A DNA stretch of 64,000 nt, taken from positions 124,001-188,000 of the forward strand of contig BDSL01000053.1 in the NCBI GenBank assembly GCA_003116995.1, given 5' to 3'. The position numbers were made by a program, and so were the translations under genes. This stretch comes from Yamagishiella unicocca. Its lineage: Eukaryota; Chlorophyta; Chlorophyceae; Chlamydomonadales; Volvocaceae. Of this stretch, positions 33,548 to 44,194 are shown one piece after another; position 1 is the first letter of the stretch; each line of letters starts with the position of its first letter. The notes beneath the pieces were generated by a model. It had not been told where the DNA came from and did no database searches. It saw only the letters and a list, made by a program, of their open reading frames with translations.

Positions 33548-36500
33548 TCACGCGCCTGCGCCCAGCTCCTTCTGTCCGCACGTGCCGTCCCGCGGGTCGC
33601 TGAAATCGAACGCGCGGCGCGTGCTTTGCACCTGCCTATATACGACGCTGTGTGGGTCCCCCAGCAGCACTCGCGCCTTTGCCAGCACGTAGTCATCCAC
33701 CCGCTGCAGGAAGGTGGGCAGCTCCTCCAGCAGCGCCGGCTCAGCGTGGCGGCTGAGGCCCTCGCCTCGCCACAGCAACGTGAACGTGTTGTCGCGCTCC
33801 TGAGCGGGTGACGTGGCAGCAGAATGACGTGGCAGCAGAGTGATGTGGCAGCAGAATGACGTGGCAGCTGTGCGGACATGCCCGCACGAGCGTGGAACCC
33901 ACGTACGGCCAAGCGTAACGCCCACATCTCTCGCTCGCCTACACTCAACGTCGCTGCTGGCCCCATACCCGCCAATACGCCGCCCCCGCGGGGTCCAGCC
34001 ATTCGTTCCCCCACCTGGTCCGGCCCAGCCATCCGTGTGATTTGTCTCAGCGACGTGCGGCTCTCCAGCTCCTGCATCACCAGCACCTGCTGCTGCTCCG
34101 GCACGTCCCGCATGGCCACATGCAGGGACACCGCCCCCGCGTCGGCCACCGCAGCCACCACGCAGTCCGCCAGCGCCGTGACCGGCACCTTCAGCGTGCC
34201 CTCCAGCACCAGCGCCGCCATCGCGCCGCTTGTGTACATCTCCACAAAGCGGTTCGCCGCCGCCATGGCGTGGGCGTCTTCCACCACCAGCACCAGCCGC
34301 ACAAGCGCGCGCCACGGCGCCAGCAGCACGTCCAGGAGTGTGCCGCGCTGGGGGCGATTATTACCCCGCTCCAGCTGCTCCTCATCCGTCAAAGCCGTGC
34401 CAATGGCTCGATGCCAAACGCCCTCTGCCGTCCGCCGCACGGTGCCCAGCAGCCCCAGCAGCTGCTCCAGGAAGATCTTGGGGTTGTGCAAGTCCGGCAG
34501 GCGGTGACCGTCAGGGTGCAGCGGCGGCTCCGCGTTGCAAAGATACGTTGGGTGGTCGTACGACATTAGGGCCGCCGACGTGTCCGGGCTGTCAGACAAC
34601 CCCATCGCGCTCGCCAGCGAGGTGGCTACTCCGCCAAACTTGAGGGCGAGGGCATGGTATTCCTTCCCTTCGAGCCCGCCGTTGCGGAAATCCCGGATCT
34701 GGCTGCTGAAGGTGGATGAGGCCGACGACACGAAGAATTCGGCCTGCATGCATAAGGCCTTCTCGACCATCTGCACCAGCAGCTCGTCACCCAGTGGAAG
34801 AGACAGCAACCAGGCGGGCAGGACAGTGGAGCCTGCTGTCGCACCGCCCGACGCGCCCTCCGCCTGCAAGCTCTGCAGCAGCGACAGCACGTCCTCCCAG
34901 AACAGAACCCTGCCGCCGACGGCACGGCGCAGCATGAGCTTCTCCCGGTTGTCCGCGTTGGTTGAGACGTACAACGTGTCCAGGCCGCGCCCCTCCAGCG
35001 TCTGATTAAGCCACATGCCCGTCTCAGCTATGCTGTAGAAGCAGCGGCCCGTGCCCCCGCAAAAGTAAAACCAGTCCGAGCGGCGCAGGTGCACGGCTGC
35101 GTAGCGGCGCGTGCCGCGCAGGCGCATCAGTGGCGGCCGGCTCGACGTGCCAAGGCCCCATTCGACCATGCTGTGGTCCACCCGGTGATCGGTTGCCACC
35201 TCCGCCACCTCCACGCCGCCGCTGCTGCCCTCCATCCCGCTGCTCACGACACCCGTCGTGGTGATCACCTCCGCCATCTGCCGGACAGCGGCCGTGCTTC
35301 CAAGCCTGTCGGTCGCTACAAGCTGCGCAACGGCCGCTCCCGCTCCCTGAACCAGCGTGCGCGATAGACCCGCGCGCGTGGCCGCCGACCCAGATGGTAT
35401 AAGGACCTGCGTTATGACGTCAGCGGCCGCCGCGGCCGCCTCCGTCGGCAGCCAGCCGCATAGCTGGCTGGGCGCGGCCACGGTCTCTGCGATCTCCTCG
35501 TCCTCTGGCAGCAAGTCGACACCGAAGAGGTCCAAGAAGAGCAGCACCCGCTCCGGCCGACCGGCAAAGTGGCTCTTGATATCCGCCAGCCTGTACGAGC
35601 TCCCGGGCTGCGACTCCAGGGGCGGCACGTGGGTGCAGCTGCCGATGTCGACGCCGAGGTCGCGAGCGTTGGTGATGTCCTCGCTCCGAGACCAGCAGTC
35701 CAGGCCGCGGTAGTCTGGTGGCCGGAAAGGGAGGCGGCAGTTGGGTGGGAATGGGCAGTTGAAGGGAAGGTGTGGCGAGGCGAAGTGAGGGAGATCGCGG
35801 AGGCGGCCGCCTGGCGACCGGCGCAGGCAGCCGAGTCTGGGCCCGGTAGCGTCAACGCTGTGCCGCGGCGGGTACACGGCTCACGCACCCAAATGCAAGG
35901 TGGGCCTGATGACACGCCCGCCCCAACCCAGTCGACGAATACCTCAGCGCGTACCACCCCCACGCCTACGCGGTACGCCCAGAGTAAGTTACCTGCAAGG
36001 CTGTAGCTATTGTCCAGTTGCAGCAGCGCGTCATCCTCGCAGAATGACCCGCGGGGGAACACCGAGTCGTTGCCGGATAGGTGTGCGATGCCGCCGCCTT
36101 CCGCGCCGCTAGCGCGAGGGACACCCAAACCGACTTCACGGCATATGCGCTCGCGGAATTCTTCGAAGGTGACGCCCTGGGAGTTGCGCCTGGCGTGGGC
36201 AGGGCAAGGAACGGTGAGGACGTCACATTTCCCACTCGTGAGTTCATACTCCGCTGTTTTGCACCCAACACAACTGCGGTATGCTCCCCCGAAATGCCCC
36301 ATGCCCGTCCCAAAACACCTTGTCTAACATGCGTACGGCGTAAGAGGGTATTGTGTGTATGCACAACCATATCGTTAGTGATCATTGGCTAACATAGGTT
36401 CGTGGTGGAAAAGGTCAGGTAGAGGAGGTACGCATGTGCTGCCGGCAGCTTACCTTAAGCACTCCAGGCTAACGTATTTGGACACATCCACGATAGGTAC

Positions 36501-36994
36501 GACGTCGGTAAATACCGGCACCACAATGACGCGCTGAAGGGCTCTAGCCAGTAAGGTGCCGGCTTTAAGACACATCAGCCTGTTTGAGAACTGGCCGCGG
36601 TGGCACTGCACCATAAGGTATTTCGTGCCATTTGATCCATCCAAATCCAAAAGCCCTGCGATCATGCTTGCTGCGTTTGATAATGGAAACCTAGCCGCTC
36701 AGCATGCCGTGCTCGAAACTGCTCGTTCAACAGGTACACCATAAAATATAACATAATTATGCAGTCAATATACTTACCGCGTGCGTGTGTCGCCATGCAC
36801 ACTGCAGGCTTGACCTGATACACAGACGCGGACAGCTGGGGCCGAGGTTCGCCCATGGTAAAGCGCTCAAAGTCGGGTTCGATTAAAAGGCCAGCGCCAA
36901 TCATTACAATGCAGACGGTCAAGAGCGATCCGCTGCACCATCCGAAAAGGCCACGACGCCGTCGAGCAACAACTCCACGGGTTGGCGATAACAT
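33548..36994 (-). CDS. O-fucosyltransferase-like type II membrane protein
   Basis: Five exons join in phase: 36994-36778, 36655-36454, 36273-35993, 35714-34015 and 33799-33548. The product is about 883 residues. An Arg-rich cytosolic tail (VVARRRRG) precedes one membrane span at about 17-38, the signal anchor of a Golgi enzyme. The catalytic region begins KYLMVQCHRGQFSNRLMCLKAG, the first nucleotide-sugar block of O-fucosyltransferases. It continues with AAVHLRRSDWF near residue 440 (the conserved Arg motif) and EFFVSSASSTFSSQIRDFR near 565. By homology it transfers fucose from GDP-fucose to Ser/Thr of secreted proteins. The protein is longer than plant homologues (about 500-600) because of Ala/Val-rich inserts and a C-terminal extension of about 250 residues. 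The substrate is unknown. It is divergent from the OEP80 gene. Confidence 0.75.
33809..33870 (+). repeat. 16-bp tandem repeat in the last O-fucosyltransferase intron
   Basis: Nearly four copies of TGACGTGGCAGCAGAA. The array starts about 10 bp from the acceptor of exon 33799-33548. Confidence 0.9.
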
Positions 36995-37314
36995 TCTGCC
37001 TCAGCAGGTATTGCAGCCTTAGATAATATTAAGCTAGAGTGCAATTGGAGGCAACTTCGCGGTCATTCACTGAGCCGTGTCCCCATAGTCGCGCTTGCAT
37101 GTTCGGGCTATTTTCATTCCTGATTCATATGGTAAATGAGGATGTAGGGCCCCCAGGAAATATCTTCATGTGTCGTTGAAGGGCATATTCGTATCGGCAG
37201 TGCTGTATATTGTGTACGAATCATGTCAAAGTACAGTGCTCGGTTTGAACGCCAGCAGCCCAGCATAGCTGACATGCACTTGACAGCCCGTACAAATTCC
37301 CACACTTTGTTCCC
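36995..37314. promoter_or_regulatory. Divergent promoter, O-fucosyltransferase / OEP80
   Basis: Only 320 bp separate the two start codons. The stretch is AT-richer than its flanks. No defined element was recognised. Confidence 0.5.
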
Positions 37315-40300
37315 ATGAATGCTAGCGACGGCATACTCGGCCAAACGCTGTTCCGACCACTACAATCCTTCCTCGAGCACGTAGTGCTTAACCTCCAGCC
37401 AGCATCCAATGGCTGGGCTTCTGGCGTCCGCCAAGCGGCCAGCTCCGGAGCGTGGGGTGGCCGCCATGGACCTGCCGGCGCCGCGGGATCTGGTCTCGGC
37501 CGACCGCGCGCCAGCGAAGGAAGCCCGTTCATTATGCTGCGCTCCGGTCCGCCGCTGCTGGCAGCGATGACTATGCCGGCGCCAGGCGGCCTGGTCGGCG
37601 CGACCGCAGGGGGGAAGCCTGACACCAAACCGCCGTCGGACGCGGCTCCTGGCTCCAAGGGCAAGAGCGAACCGGAGGACCGCATACTGATTTCAGAGGT
37701 GGGCTTTCCCGTCCCTATCCCCACCTGGCGAGGGCAGTGGAGTGGGGTCAGCTGGCAAACGCATACGGCCACGGTCACCGCATGCGACACGCGTTTCCTT
37801 TCGGACACGGCCTCACATACCCCGCTTGCACGCCCCGCCCCAGCGCTCCCGAACACACGGTCCTCGCAGCCCTAGATCTGCCTCCATAAGGCCCGCTCCA
37901 TCATCCGCCACCCAGCGGCCAGCAGCGGCGGCAATTCCCAGCAGCCCGGCCGCGGCCGCACCCACACCAGCCCCGCAGCTGATCCTAACCCCCCCGCTGG
38001 TCGCTACAGTCACAGCCGCGACTTCGTCGCTACGCAAACCGGCAGCCAGCTGTCGCGCCCCTAGTCGTTTGAAATTCCGATTCCGACGTCGTCGGCAGGC
38101 CCCATCGCTCCCCTTGGCAGCCAGGCGGCAGCCTGGATGCAAGGCCGTGGCCCCGCGATGTACGATATGCTACGCGTCACATCCAGAAATCAAGCCGATT
38201 GCGTTGGCCGTTGACAGCTAATTACCCGCAAACCAATTGCCCTACAGGTTGAGGTTGTTGGGTGCGACGGCGAGCTTCGGCGGATTGCCCGGGAGGCGTT
38301 GACCACGCGCCCCAACTTCGCGTACTCGCTGGACGAGGTCAAGGTGCGGCCCGTGGGTCGGTGTCTGGGCGTGTGCGTTTTTCGGCGTGCAGCGACCCCG
38401 ATCCACTCACCCAACTCCCAATCCATCCCCCCAGGCCGATGTCCGAAGGGTGTTCGCCACCGGCTGGTTCGCGGAGGTGTCGCCTGACGCGGAGGACACT
38501 CGGGACGGGGTCAAGCTGCGGATCAAGGTGGGGCTGCCGCGGGGGCGGGGGCGGAGGGAATCAGGGAGGGTGGTGGCGAAGGTGGTGGTGGTGGTGGCGG
38601 TGGTGGCAGGCCGGGAGGGCACGGGGGCGGGGCCTAGAGGGCAGCAGGTGCGGGAACTAAGAGCGACGAGGCGGGCGGAGGGAACGGCCTGACCCGAGCC
38701 GACCCATCACGCTGACTACTCCCTGCTTGTTTCTCTCTATGTGTCCGCCCTCGGGTTTCCCACTTACCGCCCGCCCCCCTCGTATGCCACCTACTCTCCG
38801 CCCCGGTCCACGCCCCCTCCCTCCCCCCAGGTCCGACCCAACGAGGAGGTGCGGTCGCTCTCCGCCACGGGGGCGAGCCTGCTGCCCACGTGCGTCGTAC
38901 AGCAGGCCTTCGAGGTGGGCATCTGGGAAGGATGGGTACGGGTACGGGTATGCGGGTGCGGGGATGCAACCCAGGCGGCGGGGTGACTCTGCCTGGTGCG
39001 CCCCGGGCCGCACCTTGGGGCGGGCGCGGACCCCCTTGCCACCTGCCGACCCTCCCCGCCCTGCGCCTCCGCCTCCCCTCCCTGCGCCTCCGCCGCTCCG
39101 CCTCCCTGTCCTGCGCCTCTGCGGCCGGCCCTCACCACTATGCTTGCACTGCCCCACACTGCCCCACACTGCACTGCCCCACACTGCCCCACACTGCGCT
39201 GCCCCACACTGCCCCACACTGCGCCGCCCTGCGCTGCAGGGTATGCCTGGCCGCACGCTGAACCTCGGGTCGCTGCAGAAGGCCATCGCGCGGCTGGACG
39301 GCTGGTACCACGAGCGAGGGATCATGGGCATGGTACGGCGGGGGAGGCTCCTCGAGGGACGGGAGGGGGCTTGCAGCAGTTTTGAGGAGCCCTGGGGCGT
39401 TCTCAGGGCGCTCGGGGGTGGGGGGAGAGGGTCGGGGAGGCCTCAGGCGGTCACAGTTGGGTGGTGTTGGTTGTACGGGAAAACTCGGCGTCGTGGCGGG
39501 AAGTGCGCAGCCGCCGGATCCTGCCCACCGGCGAACTGTTGCGCAACTTGGCCGCGACTCCTCGTCAGCCTCCCTCCCTCGTCCCGCTCCCACCCCCCTT
39601 TCCCCCTTTCCTATCCTGTCGTTTTCACGTTCACGGGTTTCTTCGCCAACCCCCTCTCCCGCCCCCCTGCCTTCCCTTCGGTGCACGGGTTTCCCTCCCC
39701 CCGCCTTGCCTCCCCCCCCCCGTGTCCTATACACCCACTACAATTCCCACGTCGAGTAACCGGTTCATTTCTGTAACCCTCCGTGCCCAGGTGTCAGACT
39801 ACACCTTCGAGGACGGGCAGCTGCAGCTGCAGTGCGCCGAGGCGGTGGTGGGCTCCTTGACGCTCCGCTTCGTGGATCCCGCAACCGGTCAGGCCAAGGA
39901 GAAGACCCGCACCCGCCCGCACATCGTCACGCGCCACCTGACCACCAAGCCGGGCGAGGTGTACAACCTGCGGACCGTGCGCCGCGACATCAACGCGGTG
40001 TACGCCATGGGGTTGTTCGAGGACGTCAACGTGTCCACCCGGGAGGCGGATGACTCCACGGAGGCGGCACCCAAGGTGGGGAAGCGAGAGAGGAAGCGAG
40101 AGAGGAAACCCGTGGAACTGGGGCAGGGAGAGAAAACCCGTGGAACCACCCCCTCCACAGCTGGTGTACAGAGGAAGCCCGTGAAACCCACCGCCAAAGC
40201 GCGTTAGATGAAAAGATGAAAGACACGGGTATGAATCGGTGGAGGAGAGGAGAGGAGTAGTAAAAAGGGTATTTGTGGGGTGTATTTAAAAGAGGGTGGT

Positions 40301-43140
40301 GAGGCGGTCGTACATAGAGGCATGTACCGGTGCATGGTTTGTCCTCCTTTCTCCCTGCCGCCCACGGCGTCGACCCCGACCCATGGGTCTCTCCTGACAG
40401 CCCCCTGCCGCCCTGATGACCCCCCCAGGTGGATCTGGTGCTGGACCTGGTGGAGCGGAAGACTGGGGGGCTGTCCGCGGGAGGCGGCCTGAGCGCAGCC
40501 GCCGCGGGGGAGGGCGCCTGGCCGGGCCTTATGGGCTCCTTTTCCTACAACGAGCGCAACCTGTTCGGACTCAACCAGCGCCTTAGCGTCAGCGCGGAGA
40601 TTGGGCAGGCGAGTGGTCCCCTCCAGGGAGGGAGGGAGGGGAGGAAAAACCCGTGTACGAAAGAAAAGGAGGGGGAGAAGAGAAGTATGACGGAGCGGGG
40701 AGAGGTAGGACGGAGGGCGGCGCGCTGAGGTTTGGGGGCGGCGAGGAGGTAGGAGAGTGACGGTGTTGGAAGGTTGGCAGCGTACCCTAGGACGTGGTAA
40801 GAGGCGTTGAGCCCAGCGCCTGCTCCTAAACGCCCTTCTCGCTCCTCCCTCGCTTCGCTCGGCAGGTGGATAAACTGTTCCGGATACAGCACACCGACCC
40901 CTGGGTCAACAGCGACCCGCACCGCACCTCCCGCACCATCCAGATCATGAACAACCGGACGTCAGGTACGATTTGCTGTTGCCATGGAAAACCTGGAGCA
41001 GGCGGCCGCAAGGCGGCGGTCGTTACCCCGCTGAAGTGCCGGTGCTTCGTTTCCACCTAGCTGCCTGCCCGCCTACCCGCCCCCCAGCACCCCCACCAAG
41101 GCGCTCGCCCCTCCCTCACGCCCCCTTTTGTGGTCGACCTCAGGCAATACGATCCACGGCAAGGCGGAAGCTGACGGCGACGACGGCAGCGGGGCGGGCG
41201 GCGGCGTGCTGCTGGGACGACTCCAGGGAGGCGTGGAGTGGCAGCGGCCGCTGTCACAGGGGTAGGCAACGAGTGGCCGGTGCGGCATTGTGCGGATCTG
41301 GGCGCAGTGCGCAAGCGGCTGGTTCAGTCCGGGCGAACTCGACATCCCACCGAATTGCTCCTGGGCGCTGAATCCCCCATGTGCTCACCCCACAGCCACA
41401 AAACCCTAATCCGCGCCCCTTGCGTCCCCGTCCCTCCCCCGCTCGCTCCTCCCCTCCGGCGCTCCCTCCCCTCCCCCCTCTCCCCTCCCCCTCTTTCCTA
41501 AACGGTTTTTTCTCGCATCCACGGGCCTTCCTCAAAAAAGCCCTCCCCCCTCCCCTGCCGTCTGCCGCGCAGCTGGTCCGGCACGCTGTCCACATCCTGC
41601 CAGCGCACCCGCTGCATGGACGAGCGCGGCAAGCCCATCACCCATGATATGTACCACGCGCCCATCACCTTCTCCGCCGACAACAACGACACAGCGCTGA
41701 TCGCATCGGCCACCGCGTCGTACAGGTGCCGTACGCATATGCTTCCTCTGAAGCGAACTCGCGAGCTGGTGCTCAGCGCTGCCTTGTTGCCGGCGCCTTT
41801 CCATTGCTTGCAACCCGATGCGTGATCGCAATAGCTTGGCGTGACTAACCTTGGGCATGCCCGCCGTTTGCTTGCCCTGGTGGCGCAGTGACCCACGGGA
41901 CGTTGACACTCACGCGGTGCTGGGGGTGGAGCAGGCGCTGCCGTTGCGGCGCGAGTGGCTGCACTACACGCGGCTCAAGGTGCGCCCGGGAGCTGTCGCG
42001 GTCCTGAAGCCGGAGCCAGCACCGTGTGCTGACTCACTGCTACGGACCGTGTGCTAACTTCTTGCTAAGAACCGTGTGCTGACTCACTGCTAAGGACCGT
42101 GTGCTAACTTCTTGCTAAGGACCGTGTGCGTGCGTCTCGGGCATTAGCTATCCGCCGGCTGCCGGTGCCGGGCCGCACTGTCCGCGGGCGTCTGGTCCGT
42201 GGAGGTTTCTGGCTCGGCGGTCCTTTGGCACGCGCCTCAGCGCCGGCGCCGAGAGCCGCGTAGCCCCGGCTCCAGGCAGACAGCCATGCTGTCAACAGCT
42301 GAAACACACACAGCCTCTTTGGTACGTGTCGTACTCGACACGTACCAAAGAGGTACACGCACAAACGCACGCGCATACGCTCTTCGTTCCTCCCGTCGGG
42401 GTGCCTCACACCTGCCTGCCGGGGGTGCCCTCCCTGGCGCTCAGGCCCGCCTGGACAAGGCGGTACGACTGGGCCCCTACCTGGGGCTCTACCTGCGTGG
42501 CAGGGCGGGTGCCGTACTGGGGGACCTGCCGCCGTACGAGGCCTTCCCCATTGGCGGCACCAATTCGGTCCGCGGCTACGCCGGTAAGTCGCCACCACCG
42601 CCCGTCGCAAGGAAGCTCCGTGAACTGGCATTGCGCTGTTGCTGCCGACAACACAACATAACAGGCTGAGACGACGCACCAGGCATCCGGCAAGGCAAAT
42701 GACTCGCGGCACCTCCTCAAGCGCAATGTGTATCGAACCCCGCCGTTATGCGTCGTACACACACACACACCCTTCCTTTTTGACCCACTTTCGCTTCCAC
42801 CCCTCGGTTACTTCATTTCACTTCCCGCCCGCGTGCTCCGCGTGGCTCCGCAGAGGGCGGCGTGGCCTCCGGCCGGCACAGCGTCGAGGCGGGCGCGGAG
42901 CTGCGGGCGCCCCTCCCCGTGCAGCCGCTGTGCGCCACCGCCTTCTTCGACTTCGGCTCCGACCTGGGCAGCGGACCCGCGGTCATCGGCGACCCGGCCG
43001 GGGTGCGCGGCAAGCCCGGCAACGCGTATGGCTTCGGTGGCGGGGTGCGGGTGGATTCCCCGGTGGGGCCGGTGCGGTTGGAGTATGCGTGGAACGCGCG
43101 GGGGGAGGGCCGGTTCCATGTGGGGCTGGGTTACGGGTAA
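37315..43140 (+). CDS. OEP80: Plastid outer-envelope Omp85 protein OEP80 (TOC75-V)
   Basis: Thirteen exons join in phase: 37315-37698, 38248-38343, 38435-38527, 38831-38914, 39240-39332, 39791-40075, 40429-40608, 40866-40965, 41144-41261, 41573-41725, 41889-41979, 42445-42583 and 42854-43140. The product is about 700 residues. A low-complexity N-terminus is followed by three POTRA-like repeats (from ILISEVEVVG at about 124) and a 16-strand barrel domain. The Omp85 signature is SVRGYAEGG, with RGY at about 602-604. The protein ends in a long run of alternating strands (GPVRLEYAWN, GRFHVGLGYG). OEP80 inserts beta-barrel proteins into the outer plastid envelope. The barrel matches plant OEP80 block by block. 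The intron after exon 40429-40608 has a GC donor. The start Met could lie further in (ATG about 37534). Confidence 0.93.
39760..39779 (+). repeat. Shared intron 3'-end sequence, copy 2
   Basis: Identical to 55-74 and in the same place relative to its acceptor (about 11 bp upstream of the AG at 39789-39790). Confidence 0.6.
41498..41540 (+). repeat. Dispersed intron repeat, reverse-orientation copy in OEP80
   Basis: CCTAAACGGTTTTTTC, then GCATCCACGGGCCTTCCTC. It ends about 30 bp before an acceptor. Confidence 0.75.
42021..42130 (+). repeat. 50-bp tandem repeat (two 25-bp half units) in an OEP80 intron
   Basis: ACCGTGTGCTGACTCACTGC alternates with ACCGTGTGCTAACTTCTTGC, two rounds plus a partial third. 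Confidence 0.9.
42315..42352. repeat. Perfect 17-bp inverted repeat with a 4-nt loop
   Basis: CTCTTTGGTACGTGTCG is followed by TACT and its exact reverse complement. It lies in the OEP80 intron before exon 42445-42583, about 90 bp from the acceptor. Confidence 0.9.
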
Positions 43141-44194
43141 TGGTATGGGAGGGGGATAGGAGGGGAGGGGATGTAGGGAGCGGAGGAGCTTGGGACGAGC
43201 GGAGGTGTAAGGATGCAGGTGGCAGGATACCATGTAAGGGGGAGCTGAAGAGATGTGAAGTGGCTGCTTGGCGGATGAAGTGGCTGCTTGTGGGATGCGT
43301 GGAGTCGATGCGTGCTTGGGGGGTTGCATGCTCCGGGGGTGGAGCAGAGTGGACCCGGACGCGGGCGCCGGGTTGCTGACGAGGCTTGTAGGGTGGGCCC
43401 GAAGGCCGCTTGCGGTTCATCTGAATGGCTGCTGACTAACGCAGATGTGCCTGTATGCTCTCTCTTGAACGTACCCATCCCGGGGGGTTCTTCCTGCGGC
43501 TGTGCGCCGCGGCTTAACAAAAAGACGCAAGTGTGCAGCCCGTTGCGTGTGTGGACGTTGAGGCTGGGCCGCGATGTCCTGAAGACGCGCACCGATAGTG
43601 CATCGCGTGGCGCTGCTTGGCGTGTTGCGCGCAAACGTGAGGAGGCCGCACGTTTAGACACAGGAATATAAACGCGTCGATTACCGATACACGACAGCTG
43701 GAATTGACTGCTGTAGTGCTCTTGCATCAGCTGCCGACCTGTTGCCGCATAATGGACGCGGTGGCTCACCTATACATATCAGGTTTTTTGCAGCGCCACT
43801 TAGACCGGAGGTCCTTGCATCTAGACGATAGGCGAGACCTCCCGCCCTGTCATTACGGTTACCATCCCACAGTGATGTGTGATCACATGTGGGCGACATG
43901 TAGCAATATTCTTTCATGTACGGCAACCACTGACCTACACCCCGCGTGCGCCCATACGGCGCTCAGTTGGGTGTCGGGCACATACACCATGAACACAGTA
44001 TCCCTTTCTCGCTACCTGATAAAGCCCGCGCGCACGCGCCATGTTTCTTAGTGAATTATATATGCAACCGTCACTGCGATTAACGAGCAGAGACGTGGGC
44101 TCATCTTCGGTTCGACCCCACGCCTAAACTGTCTAGCTAGTTGTCCGACACGCGTTCGTCATGTCCAGAGGCGTAGCCGTGTTGTTGGCTTTGC
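43141..44194. other. Convergent intergenic region; 3' UTRs
   Basis: This lies between the OEP80 stop (+) and the arabinosyltransferase stop (-). I see no coding signal. A CGTGGG...CCCACG hairpin near 44094-44124 resembles part of a tRNA arm but does not fold as a tRNA. Confidence 0.55.
43206..43210 (+). terminator. TGTAA polyadenylation signal of OEP80
   Basis: 66 nt past the stop codon. A second TGTAA follows at 43233-43237. Confidence 0.6.

Noticed and set aside
33490..35877. A single 795-codon uninterrupted frame as the O-fucosyltransferase coding sequence
   Set aside because: The 3' part of that frame runs through a 16-bp tandem repeat in an intron. The phase-consistent splice at 34015/33799 gives a sensible C-terminus.
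44090..44130. tRNA gene (GGTTCGA word with flanking complementarity)
   Set aside because: The pairing is CGTGGG with CCCACG around the loop. No acceptor, D or anticodon arm can be drawn.
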